Positions 1 through 10,427 of a stretch of DNA of 64,000 nt are shown one piece after another. Under the pieces are notes generated by a model. The model searched no databases and was not told where the DNA came from. It saw nothing but the letters and a program-made list of their open reading frames with translations. Each line of letters opens with the position of its first letter. Within the stretch, counting starts at the first letter, position 1. Made by a program: the position numbers and the translations under genes. Origin of the DNA: Achaetomium macrosporum (Eukaryota; Ascomycota; Sordariomycetes; Sordariales; Chaetomiaceae); assembly GCA_033296875.1 (NCBI GenBank), contig MU860021.1, positions 62,001 through 126,000 on the forward strand. Reading direction: 5' to 3'.

Positions 1-459
1 GACGTCGAGTTCTTGACCGGCGACGGCAACGCCTTCGTTATCTTTCCCAGCTGCCTGGTCAGCCCGCGTTGGACCCGATCCTGCATCGCTGCAGCGGTCG
101 CGGAGCTGCTGGGGCTTCGAATCGATGTCTTCAGGGGAGAACATGTCCAATATTTCGCAACCCCTCGCGGTCGGATTCCTATGCGCCGATATGTCGTGCT
201 ATGGTTCCGGCCGGTTTGTCTTACCGAGTACTTCTCCCTGATGATCCTCCCGGTGCTGGAGACTGAGACCCATGGAGCCCTCGGAGTGTCCATGGTGATC
301 GGAGAGCCACATATACGAAACGTTCTGGAAGTCCCTCTCACGCTTTACGTTCCTCCACAGCGCGTGGAGAACCACGAGGCCTCGGATATGCCATGGTCCG
401 CAGGCGCCCTGGACCATCAGACGGTTCAGGAATGGCTGACTGACAATTATGGGTTTTAA
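1..459 (+). CDS. 3' end of an unidentified protein-coding gene
   Basis: The reading frame is open from base 1 and ends at a TAA at 457-459, so this is the last ~152 codons of a gene that begins outside the window. The visible part has alternating hydrophobic and charged residues, with a short hydrophobic stretch (VVLWFRPVCLTEYFSLMIL) about 70 residues from the left edge, and ends WLTDNYGF. I do not recognise a family, domain or catalytic motif. No splice signal is needed inside the stretch. The codon choice favours G/C in the third position, like the conserved genes further right, which supports it being coding. A spurious open frame cannot be excluded from the fragment alone. Confidence 0.5.
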   Translation, partial: DVEFLTGDGNAFVIFPSCLVSPRWTRSCIAAAVAELLGLRIDVFRGEHVQYFATPRGRIPMRRYVVLWFRPVCLTEYFSLMILPVLETETHGALGVSMVIGEPHIRNVLEVPLTLYVPPQRVENHEASDMPWSAGALDHQTVQEWLTDNYGF

Positions 460-1645
460 GAGTACGTGTGTCGTATAAACTGTAATGCTGTGTGCAAGTG
501 TGACGCTGACTTGAATGTATGTACATACAGGAATGAAGGTAACGGGTCGGCGTGGGAGTGTAACCAGAACCCCACGGGCTGAGGCCAGTCAGCGAGGGCT
601 CTGAGTTCCACGAAACATGGAATGTTTGGACGATCTATGCGTAGGCTGAGCTGACTCACAGTCGTGGAGTCATTCTTCTTTCAGCCCTTTTCGTTTCTCG
701 TTTTCCTTTTTGCTTTTCCGCTTTCCCATACCAGCTAGATGCCCCATTTCCTGGGGACAGGGTGAATGCTCTCAGTCCATGCAACACTGCAGCACATGAG
801 CTACTACCACTACCTGACGACGTTTATGACCAGTTCAGTTTCAAGTTTACGAGGTTCTGGACGGGTATTACGATGACCACCTGTATATGACCATTTCATC
901 ATAGGACTCCTAAGATCTGCTCTTCTTCGTTATAGTGACCCTGAGGCTCTAACAGTGATGCTGGGGAGCGGTAAGATACGGTACTAGTATGCTCCAATGA
1001 ATGTTGACCAGACACTGAGGTTCGGATATTGGTTGGAACTGTGAAAGGAAAGACGTAATGTACACAAGGGTATGGAAATTCCTGTATTCGAGCTGCAGCA
1101 TACACCTTAACATCTCCCTACAATGACGAGAGAGCCTAAGGTAAGGTACCTTAGCTAGGACGAACAGCACCCATGAAAGCCTAAACCAGAAATACTAACA
1201 CATTACCCCAAAAAGAGTGAGAGAACGAGGCCAGTAGGCCACCAGCGCATCCGACTTCGCCATCGTGATCCCATCCCAGACCGCCCCAAAATCGTAAATG
1301 TACGCTCCAAAAGCGAGCGGTAAAAAAGATCCATCCCTCGGCGCTGCCATCCTTGTTAGGGGCCTGCATTCACATCGTCCTGATGTTGACTCCGGTCCCA
1401 AGAGGTCTTGGCTGCGGGAACGCCGGTATAAGTTTGTGCGTCGTGTCGAAGTTCCTCCTCCCGTCGGGAAGGTGGACTGACGACGGTCAATTCGGCCCCA
1501 GGCCTGGCCAATGCCTAGGTAAGGCACCTGGCTGAGGTCGTTAAAGAGCAGAATGAAAACACTTCTTGACGGCATGGCGATGATTGGCCACGATGCCCGG
1601 CTGACGTATGTCAAAGCTCAACAGCCTATAACTAAAGAAGAACCG
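460..1645. other. intergenic, no gene seen
   Basis: No supported gene. It contains two perfect palindromes: TGTATGTACATACA at 516-529 and TAAGGTACCTTA at 1142-1153. Relatives of both recur elsewhere in the window. Short open frames here overlap on both strands and show no recognisable protein. Confidence 0.5.
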
Positions 1646-2757
1646 TCAAGCCATCCAGCCGCCATTGGTGCCGAAGCTGGGATCGTACGTCTGCTGTGCG
1701 AACGACGATTGATCCGGGACGACGCTGTTCGTGTTCCACGGCGGCATCTCCTGGCTCCCAGGGACGTGTTCTTCGGGTAACTGCGTTGATTGTGGGAACC
1801 AGCACTGGTATTCGCTGGAGGCTTCACCTGACGTTTGAGCGTACGACAGGGTGTTTGTGCTTCCAGCCATCGGGATCTGCGGCACAGGGAGGACAGAACT
1901 TTGGCTGGCGAATCCTTCCGAGGATTGAGGGTAGAGCAGGTTGCCGCCTCCTTCTCCAGGCCAACCAAATTCAGTCTGCCCTGTTTGCAATAAATGTTAG
2001 TAGTCCTATATCAACCGAATAAGAGCCGCACAGCGGGCCGGGCCGTTGCTGGAGCCTAATTATTGCTTATAACGACGACAACTGCAGGTGAGGAACATGG
2101 ACCGGGAGAAAAGAGAACTCAAAACAGGGAGCGACACTGCGAAATGACTTACTCCAGAGTTGTTGTGCTGATGTTCCCACTGTCATCAACGGCGTCCCGC
2201 CCGGCACGTTGTTAATGCCAATTTGGGCAATGCTCATGGCATGGCGGGCATTTCTCCGACCCCCGGCATCCGAGGCCTTTGGCGGAAGGTTTCCGTCAAA
2301 GAAATCCTGCAGAAAACGCCGTCCGAGATACAGGTCAGGACCCCTATCATTGAACCTGCTGTCCAGGACAATGACATTTCCAATGGCGGTTGGCGAGAGG
2401 TTGTTCCGGGCTTGCTCAACTACTAGTCCCACGTAGCGCTCGGGACTGATGCGTCCCAGGGGACAGATGAAGGGGTTTAGGAGACCGGGAGGTAGGTTGA
2501 GTGGCTCGAAGCCGAGGTCCCGAGCTGCACACTCCGTCATCAAGGACAGCTCATAACGCTGGCTGAAAAGAGCCAGAAGGGCATGCTGTTTGAGATCCGC
2601 GCCCACAGCCAACACTGGCAACACCACCTCTTTGTCGGGGCAGACCGCAAGGCTTGCCCTAAGTTGTTGCAGCAGGCTCCTCTTCAGCGGGTTCTGCCCA
2701 CGCACAGGGGCCGGCTGCAGCAGGCGGCCCGACCATCGGCCCCCTCCGGCTCGAGAC
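1646..2757 (-). CDS. hypothetical protein, possibly the C-terminal part of a transcription factor (5' end unresolved)
   Basis: Two exons are supported: 2757..2153 and 1980..1646. The intron (2152..1981, 172 nt) has a perfect GTAAGT donor, a TACTAAC branch point and an ACAG acceptor, and joins the two frames without a stop. The first exon encodes ~200 residues with a regular hydrophobic pattern (for example LPVLAVGADLKQHALLALF). The second is ~110 residues rich in Ser, Gln, Pro and Gly and ends FGTNGGWMA, a composition common in the C-terminal tails of fungal transcription factors. No Zn2Cys6, bZIP or C2H2 DNA-binding region is visible, and no convincing ATG lies upstream. A TGAC..CCAG acceptor-like sequence just above 2757 suggests one or more 5' exons I could not place. 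The function is therefore not assigned; transcription factor is only an inference from composition. Confidence 0.45.
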
Positions 2758-4609
2758 CTGGCTTAGTCAGATAAACCACGACTCGTCCATTGCGACTTCC
2801 AAAGCTTACGACGCATGAGAAGCTGAAGATGTCTGACCAACCGGCCTGTTTTGTGAAACGTTGGGATCACTCAGCGGTTCAGATCTCGGCTGTCCCGCGC
2901 CGCTCGGAAAGCAAGGATCTTGACTCATGAGACGAGCTGTGCTGCAGGTAGCCTAATCGGTTGGTGTTGAATTGGGGTTACCGGGAAGGTGGGCTCGATT
3001 CGGTGAAGCTCTCGCGTTCCAGTAGACAGCGGCGGCGTGGTCCAGGTTATGTAGATAGGAGAAGTTGTGTCGTTTCACCAGAGCAGTTGATTCAGGGCGC
3101 AGGGAGGTAGATAGATACGCTCTTGGGCAGCAAGCGGGAGCCGAATCGCCATCCATAACGTCTGAGGAAGCGGGCCGCAGCCGTCAGCACAGCTTTTGCA
3201 CTCCTGCTCCAAGACAGGTAGCAAAGCTGAGGCTCAAAGTAACGCATTTTACAACTAACCGTTTCCTGCTCAAGCGGTGTGACCAGAGCCCAGGAAATGT
3301 ACATCGAGGCTGTACGAAAGGACGGCTCCAACTGCGGGAATATGACGAACCATACTGGTCTAAGGTATGTAATTTGAAAAGAACGCCTGCCGCTTCCGAA
3401 AGGCAACTAGTTTCACGAAGCTCAGGCAACAAGCTCAGCCATCGAAGGCAGGGATTGGGATGTAAGCGTGGCTGCAACTGGACTGCCCTTCAAACGGCGG
3501 GAGCAGTGGAAACAAAAGATGGTTCGACCGAAAGCAAATACAAACACGAACTCGCCCGGGGAGATGACTTGGAAACGACAAGGACGGTAGGGGACAGGCG
3601 TCGCGGGTCAAGATAGCTGCCGGGGGCGAGAGGCAGGCAGGGAAAAGGGTCAGATGTACAAACACATGTGATCCAGAACTGTCTGCACCGCCCCAGGGAG
3701 TCTTCTGCATGGGAAATGCCAGAACGATCGATGTGGGCGGCAAGGGAAGGAACGGAAGTACGATTGAGCGCAGGCTGCCTCTTTGTCTACCACGTACGCA
3801 GGAATTGTATGGAGGAGGGTTAGTAATGTCGGGTATGTTTGCTCATCCCCTCCCGTTCACCGCAGTGGTGGTTTCTGTAAGGCATTCGATCTGAGAGTGC
3901 ATGAAAACCTGCCAGCCACAGCGGCAGAGAGGTGGTTAAATTGCTGGCGAGTTGTTCTGGAAGGCCAGGCCACAGCCAATCGAGTCGGGTACCTTCGCAG
4001 CTGGCCATCAATAGACCGACCGCGTGGCCACCTTCCCCCGATGGCGCGCTCGCCCATTTATGTCCAGCTCAGCGAACGACAATCCTTCAAGTGCCGATTT
4101 CCGATCTCCAAGGAGTCGGCCGCTCGACAACACAGATGACACCGGAAGTGGGGTAATGATATGCTGCTGAAGTCTTGGGATTGATTATGGACGTCTTCTT
4201 GACCGAAATTCCCGTCCAGGTCTGATGCGGGAGTGTGATTGTGCGCCCCGGCGGCAGATGAGGTGTTCCTGCCCACAAGGCTCTGACGCCCTCCGGCGGC
4301 AATTGTCGGATCTCAGCAAAACACCCGACAGGTGAGGTCAGCCGCAAAGTCCAGGGAACTGAACAGGTGATAGTGAGCTACCACAAGTACGTTGCGGCGT
4401 TATGATAAGTGAGTTCTGCCCCCGAGCAGCTCCAGTGCTCATATTGATGGCTAGACCGACCGCAGCTATTAAACCGACTCTAAGTCATGATGCCCGAAGC
4501 CATCGAGAATACGAGGATCTAGGGACAAGCAACCCCTCTTATAACAATCAAGGCCGCCCATCCGGCAAAATCCACGAACAAAGCAGTCTTCGCTCACCAG
4601 ACGTTGTGA
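2758..4609. other. no gene resolved; may hold 5' exons of the minus-strand gene at 1646-2757
   Basis: Upstream exons of the neighbouring minus-strand gene could lie here, but no zinc-cluster or other DNA-binding motif is visible in any frame. An open plus-strand frame at 4402-4770 (Ser/Pro/Asn-rich) could be a 5' exon of the following hypothetical gene; I found no clean splice junction joining them. Confidence 0.35.
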
Positions 4610-5206
4610 ATGATGAGAAAACGAACTCGCAGCTCCCTGAGCAACACCGTGCGAGCCCATCACCCCAGCGACGCTTCGAAGAGTTACCAGTGGCATCACC
4701 GGCAAACAAGCTCATTTGGCCAAAGCCAAACACAAATACAACTGGGGCAAGATCAAGGAGGCTCGAGTAGCCCAATATGGCAACGGGGACATCGCTTGAG
4801 GACCCTGACCCCCAAGCGACAATCAGCGCCAAACAATAAAAGCCAAGGCACTGCCCGTAATGGCGGTACTTTCGCAAACAAATCCATAAAGAACCAGGTC
4901 TTCAAGGCGTCCAAGGCGTCCAGGGCGCCGCCACGAACGTCCACATCCATGGACCCGGGTCCCACCGATCGCGTCCGCGACAAACAACAACAGATCATCG
5001 ACATCGAGCGGCAAGAACGGCAAGGGATGGTTGAGAGATACATATCTATGGGCGACCCTCGCGAATTCGCCGCCTTTCTCCGACCGTTTATCCCACCGGT
5101 AGAGCTGGGGGAATGGCAGTGGGATGACGAAGTCCAGCGCTGGTGGCGAGAAGACAGGGCAACGGGCCGCAGAATATGGGGCCCTGTCAACAAGTCTTTT
5201 CTCTGA
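4610..5206 (+). CDS. hypothetical protein, 198 aa
   Basis: Uninterrupted ATG-to-TGA frame of 198 codons. The first ~110 residues are low-complexity, rich in Ser, Gln, Arg and Lys, and probably disordered. The last ~85 residues look like a folded, conserved tail: a charged helix (VRDKQQQIIDIERQERQGMVERY) followed by a tryptophan-rich end (LGEWQWDDEVQRWWRED and IWGPVNKSFL). I do not recognise the family. The C-terminal part is the better supported half. The true start could lie elsewhere, because a second plausible disordered frame (4402-4770) overlaps it and might be joined by an intron. No neighbour suggests a role. Confidence 0.4.
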   Translation: MMRKRTRSSLSNTVRAHHPSDASKSYQWHHRQTSSFGQSQTQIQLGQDQGGSSSPIWQRGHRLRTLTPKRQSAPNNKSQGTARNGGTFANKSIKNQVFKASKASRAPPRTSTSMDPGPTDRVRDKQQQIIDIERQERQGMVERYISMGDPREFAAFLRPFIPPVELGEWQWDDEVQRWWREDRATGRRIWGPVNKSFL

Positions 5207-6791
5207 CTATACGGACAGCTCTTATGGCTTAACACCGGGTGGTTGAAAACATATATCCGGGTGATGTGAAGACATGTCTTGAGATTGAAGCACATTCCTC
5301 CCATTCTTTCTCAATAGGTCTATTCTGGGCGATTTTCCAACACGGCTAAAACGCCCGTTTCGCTTGTACTCCTTTCCTTTCCTTGTTTGACACCCTCATT
5401 AGGCTGTCAATCCCTTGGTAGTTGTCTCCTCTCCCACAGTACTAGTACGTCGGTGTCGCTCATAGTAAGATTGAAGCACGAGGGATAATGATGAAATCCC
5501 TTCATACAAAAGAAGCGCGCAGTACTTCGTATGGATCACCAAACCTGTCTTCTTCACGAAATCTGCTCCCAGTGAAGATTTGGCAAGGGAAGGCTTCGTG
5601 TCGGGTCCTCTCCCGAGTTGGTACGTTGGGTGGACGCCTTGACGGCCATTCAGGGGGAATAAACAGTCCCACAGGAAGTGGAACCCACTCTCTCTTGGGA
5701 AACCAGGGGTCACGGTTGCCAGAGCGACAACAATCTTCTTCTCAAGAATTGTAATCTGGCTCTCACATACTCCAAAGGCATTTCGTTTTCATATGGTCTG
5801 AACCTAGATCAATACGCGTGCTACCAGAAGGAGAAGCGAGTTGATTTGAAGACCAAGTCCTCGTTTGTGCCCAGCCAGATCCCTAAACTGTTTGCCAGCT
5901 TGGTCTGGCAAATACCATTGAAAGCCAGCCTCTGTCATGGACTGGCAAAGCTAGCTTCCAGCTTAGGTACCATGTCTAAAGAAAAGGAGTTGGTTGAGAG
6001 GATGTTTTCAGCTTCCCCATAGTAATAGGACGTACATACAACTAACTTGCTTGGTGCCACCAACATTACAAAGATACCTCGGATCAACGCCGGGTTAACA
6101 AACAAAAGATCCCATTGCACGATGCCACCTGTCTATCATCTAGAAAGTATGGTCAATGTCATGGTAATCGATGGCGGGACGGCAAACAAAGTAAAAGGAA
6201 CCCAGGATATACAACCTTCAGGTACGAATATACATACAGGCTGCTTGGCAACGGAAAGCAGGCGTACATCAGGCGTCGAGATGCCAAGTCACAATGGTGA
6301 GGTCAATTTGGTGAGGGAAGAGGAACAGGTTGTGTAACAATAGACAACTGCAGGAGAGAGAGCAAGAGAGTCCCAGGGATTAAAGAAATTGGGCAAAATG
6401 TGAGAAGAGGCCAACCTTTGCCAGCTCGCCAACCAGAACTTGAAGTCTAGGCCACTCACTCAAACTGAAGTTATTTCTGCGGGAATCATGGTTCACAAGG
6501 CTCTAGTTATACATCGCATCAGCCCCGTATTTTACGAGCTTTACCAACTCTGTTGTTCTACAACCTCAACCATGCAGCGACGCCTCAATTTGAATGCGAC
6601 TTCCCCCGTGCCCAGCTCATACCACCCCAAACACCTAGCTCGATGGCTAAACACAAGACACAACACACAATGACGGTAAGGCCGCACAGCAAGGAGGAAA
6701 GACGAAATAACCCAGCCCCTTCATCTCAGGGGGGCTTCATATTTTATGCCATAAAACAACAAAATGGGGAATCTCTATTTTATGATACCAA
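5207..6791. other. intergenic, no gene seen
   Basis: Lies between the hypothetical gene and the 3' end of BiP, so it includes the BiP 3' untranslated region on the minus strand just above 6791. No coding stretch of convincing composition is visible in either strand. Confidence 0.5.
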
Positions 6792-9224
6792 TTAAAGCTC
6801 GTCATGAGAGGCGGGCTCATCATCGTCACCACCAGCAGCACCGCCCGAGTACAGCTTGCTTGTGATGGGATACGCCACGTTAGACAGCTTCTCCTTCTGC
6901 TCCTCAAAGTCCTCGGTGGTAGCGGTAGCGGCTGTATCACAGATTAGCATTCTTAACTCGAGCGAAGTCATCGAAACTCATGGCAAGCTTACCGTTTTCC
7001 TCGAGCCAGTCCTGGGCCTCCTTGACGGCCTCCAGAATGGTTTCCTTGTCATCCTCCGAAATCTTCTTGCCCAGGCCGTCCTCATCGTTGACCTGGTTCT
7101 TCAGGCTGAAGGCATAGTTCTCCAGACCATTGCGAGCCTCAATGCGCTCACGGGTGGCCTTGTCCTCCTCGGCGTACTTCTCGGCCTCGGCGACCATGCG
7201 CTCAATCTCCTCTTGGGTGAGACGGCCCTTGTCGTTGGTAATGGTGATGGACTCGCCCTTGCCGGTGCCCTTATCGTGGGCAGAGACCTTGAGGATGCCG
7301 TTGGCATCGAGCTCGAACGAGACCTCGATCTGCGGCACGCCACGAGGAGCCGGGGGGATGCCAGTGAGCTCGAACTTGCCAAGGAGGTTGTTGTCCTTGG
7401 TCATCGAACGCTCGCCCTCGTACACCTGGATAAGGACGACTGGCTGGTTATCGGCGGCGGTGGAGAAGATCTGGCTCTTGCGGGTCGGGATAGGGGTATT
7501 GCGGGGGATGAGCTTCGTCATGACACCGCCAGTCGTCTCGATACCGAGGGTAAGCGGGTTGACATCCATCAGCACGATCTCCTCGGTGCCCTCCTCGCCG
7601 CTCAAGACGCCGGCCTGGACAGCGGCGCCGAAGGCAACGGCCTCATCAGGGTTGATACCCTTACTAGCCTGCTTGCCACCAAAGAACTCCTCGATAAGGG
7701 CCTGCACCTTAGGGATACGGGTAGAGCCGCCGACCAGGACAATGTCGTCGACCTCGCTCTTGCTGACCTTAGCATCCTTGAGCACCTGCTCGACAGGCTT
7801 CAGGGTCTTCTTGAACAGATCCATGTTAAGCTCCTCGAACTTTGCGCGGGTCAGGGTCTCGCTGAAATCCTTGCCCTGGAAGAAGGCCTCGATCTCAATG
7901 CGAGTGGACATCTGGCTCGATAGAGTGCGCTTGGCCTTCTCGGCTTCGCGCTTGAGCTTGCCCATAGCCTTGGGGTCGGTGGTGACATCGACTCCGTGCT
8001 TCTTGTTGAACGTCTTGGCGAAGTGGTTGATGATACGCTGGTCAAAGTCCTCACCACCCAGGTGGGTGTCACCAGCAGTAGCCAGGACCTCGAACACACC
8101 CTGGTCGATCGAGAGGAGAGAGACATCGAAAGTGCCACCGCCAAGGTCGTAGACGATGATCTGACGCTCGCCCGAGGTCTTGTCCAGACCGTAGGCGATA
8201 GCGGCGGCGGTAGGCTCGTTGACAATACGGAGAACGTTGAGGCCGGCGATCATACCAGCATCCTTGGTGGCCTGGCGCTGGTTGTCGTTGAAGTAGGCCG
8301 GAACGGTGACGACGGCGTGGGTGACCTTCTTGCCAAGGTAGGCCTCGGCGGTCTCCTTCATCTATTCGGGTCGTTAGCGGTTATCTCGGGCGCGGGTGAT
8401 CACATTGTCAACGTACCTTGGAGAGAACCATGGCGGAAATCTCCTCGGGGGTGAAAGTCTTCTCGACCCCACCGACCTCAACCTTGACAACAGGCTTGTC
8501 GTCCTTGGAAACGACCCTGGAAGCTGATTTAGTAGGCGCCCAAAAAGCGGAGATGTTGATTTACCATACTTGTATGGGAAGTGCTTGATATCATTCTGGA
8601 CGTCCTTCTCCGAGAACTTGCGACCGATCAGACGCTTGATGTCGAAGATTGTCCTGTGAGGGTTCGCCGCGGCCTGGTTCTTGGCGGCGTCTCCGACCAA
8701 TCTCTCTTCATCGGTGAAGGCAACGTAGGAGGGTGTGATACGGTTTCCTGAAAGTGTCCAGTTAGCTGGCGTCATATAACATTGTGAAGTGGCCGCGGTT
8801 CCAGACGTACCTTGATCGTTGACCAGAATCTCGACCTTGCCCTTTTGCATAACACCAACACATCTGATGCCTGTTAGTAGTCTGCTCTTTCTCTTTGCAC
8901 CGTATCCACCCAAACTGAGATTTGACACCGTGTCCTAAAGCAGCCCCATCCGAACCCAGGGAAAGACGTGAAGTCGCAGGAGAACTCGGTTTCGGCAGCG
9001 GCGTGACTTACGAGTATGTGGTGCCCAAATCCTGTGGAAACCGAATGTTAGTTTTGCCAGGAATGCCTTGAAACCTCGCGCGGAATACGTACAATACCGA
9101 TCACAGTCCCGTAGTCGGCGACATCGTCCGCCTTAACTTGGTGGACAAAGCCCAGTGAAAATAGAAGGGCAAAGAACCCGATGAAGCTGAGGCCAAGGGC
9201 CCAGCTCCGCGATCGACGCTCCAT
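6792..9224 (-). CDS. KAR2: ER lumenal Hsp70 chaperone BiP/Kar2 (GRP78)
   Basis: Seven exons: 9224..9093, 9031..9012, 8863..8811, 8747..8570, 8516..8417, 8361..6993 and 6931..6792, giving 663 residues, the usual BiP length. The start is an ATG followed by a signal peptide (basic MERRSRSW, hydrophobic LGLSFIGFFALLFSLGF, probable cleavage near VKA-DD). The nucleotide-binding domain shows the Hsp70 signatures IDLGTTYSCVGV, VYDLGGGTFDVSLLS and IVLVGGSTRIPKVQ; the linker and substrate-binding domain follow (DVNPLTLGIETTGG). The C-terminus is a Gly/Asp-rich tail ending in HDEL, the ER retrieval signal, which settles BiP rather than a cytosolic Hsp70. BiP takes part in translocation, folding and the unfolded protein response. 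Six introns of 53-148 nt are clustered in the first 850 bases plus one near the 3' end, and one exon is only 20 nt. The upstream region (9225-9500) has scattered GAA/TTC triplets but no clear heat-shock or UPR element. Confidence 0.98.
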
Positions 9225-10427
9225 GTCGAAAGCTCTGTGTGGGAAGAAACGAAAAAGCCTTCTCGCGCTTCTGCTAGCAGGCGTGGGAAGGGTCCAAGAA
9301 ATGAAGCGGAAAGAGTGGCAGTTGTCGATGCCGACAGGCGCGCTCTCCTCTAACCAATCCTACCAGGCACAGGTTAAAGAGGAAGGGAATGCGAAGATTC
9401 CGGCGTCGTGGGGTGGGAGATGGTTGTTGAGACTGCAGAGAATTCAAAGGAAATGGAAGCAAGTTCCGCCTTTTGAATGCTTTCCCCAAACTGGAGAACG
9501 GGAAATCTGTCCTTATCCCGGTGCTTCAAGCCACCTCGCGCTTTCGCACTGCGATGGCCCATTCGCCGCCCGGATTGGAGCAACTGATTGGCTCCATCCG
9601 CGAGAAGGGACCTAATGCATGTATCTGGTACCTGCAGCCCTGCCAGTATTGCCGTCAGCCGGACCACATGCGGGGTTACCGCTACAAATTACCTTTTTCT
9701 TGGCTATCCCCGCATAATGGGAGATCAGTCAGCGACTCAGCGACCATCGACCTCCTCAGGCCAACATCGAAACAGCTGGCAAAGAGGCTTTATCTCAGTT
9801 TCTCGCTCTCCTCGCCCCCACGCAATTGCAGATGATTACCTTAGCTACTAACGATATTAATGTACCGGGTTGTCGCAGTGCAAGCGTCGATTTCTTCCCG
9901 CACACTACTACACCGTGGTGCCCCTTGGATGCCCTCGATTCCAGCTGATTCCATCTTCAGTACTGTACAGGCTCTCTGGGGGCAATGGAACCGCAACAAC
10001 AGGCATCGCCCCACAGATGATTGCCAACAGGGCGGGTCACCGTCCGCGCAGTGGCCACTGGCCACTGTACCCCCTGCTCCTGCCAGAGTGGCCTTTTGTC
10101 AGGCCTCCATGGAACGGCTTGTGGCTTTCCGCCTCTTCGTTTAAGACTTTGAAGACGAGATCGGAGAATCCGCTGCCATGAGTAAAGCAAGAAAGTAGAT
10201 GGCAACAACTTGTCCTCTTGTAGTCTGTCAAAACTACATCGACAAGAGCTCTGGTTATAGGAACATTTCATCTCTGGGCGGGTGTGCACTGAGGACGTTG
10301 CGGACTGAAATCGGAGCGAGTTACCACAGTATGTACGAAGCAGATCAACTTCGTATTACCCCACAGCCCACTAATAAGTTAGGGTTGCCGAAACAGCGAA
10401 GAGCCTCAACAATTCCCGTGACAAGCT
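9225..10427. other. intergenic: BiP promoter and HBS1 3' flank
   Basis: BiP is transcribed away from this stretch (minus strand), so the part near 9225 is its promoter, while HBS1 terminates into the right end. No gene is seen. A near-perfect palindrome, CAGTGGCCA-C-TGGCCACTG, lies at 10049-10067. Confidence 0.5.

Noticed and set aside
6856..8152. Long open frames (355 and 340 codons) on the plus strand across BiP
   Set aside because: They are antisense to the BiP exon. Codon bias in Hsp70 genes commonly leaves long antisense frames open, and these match no protein by eye.
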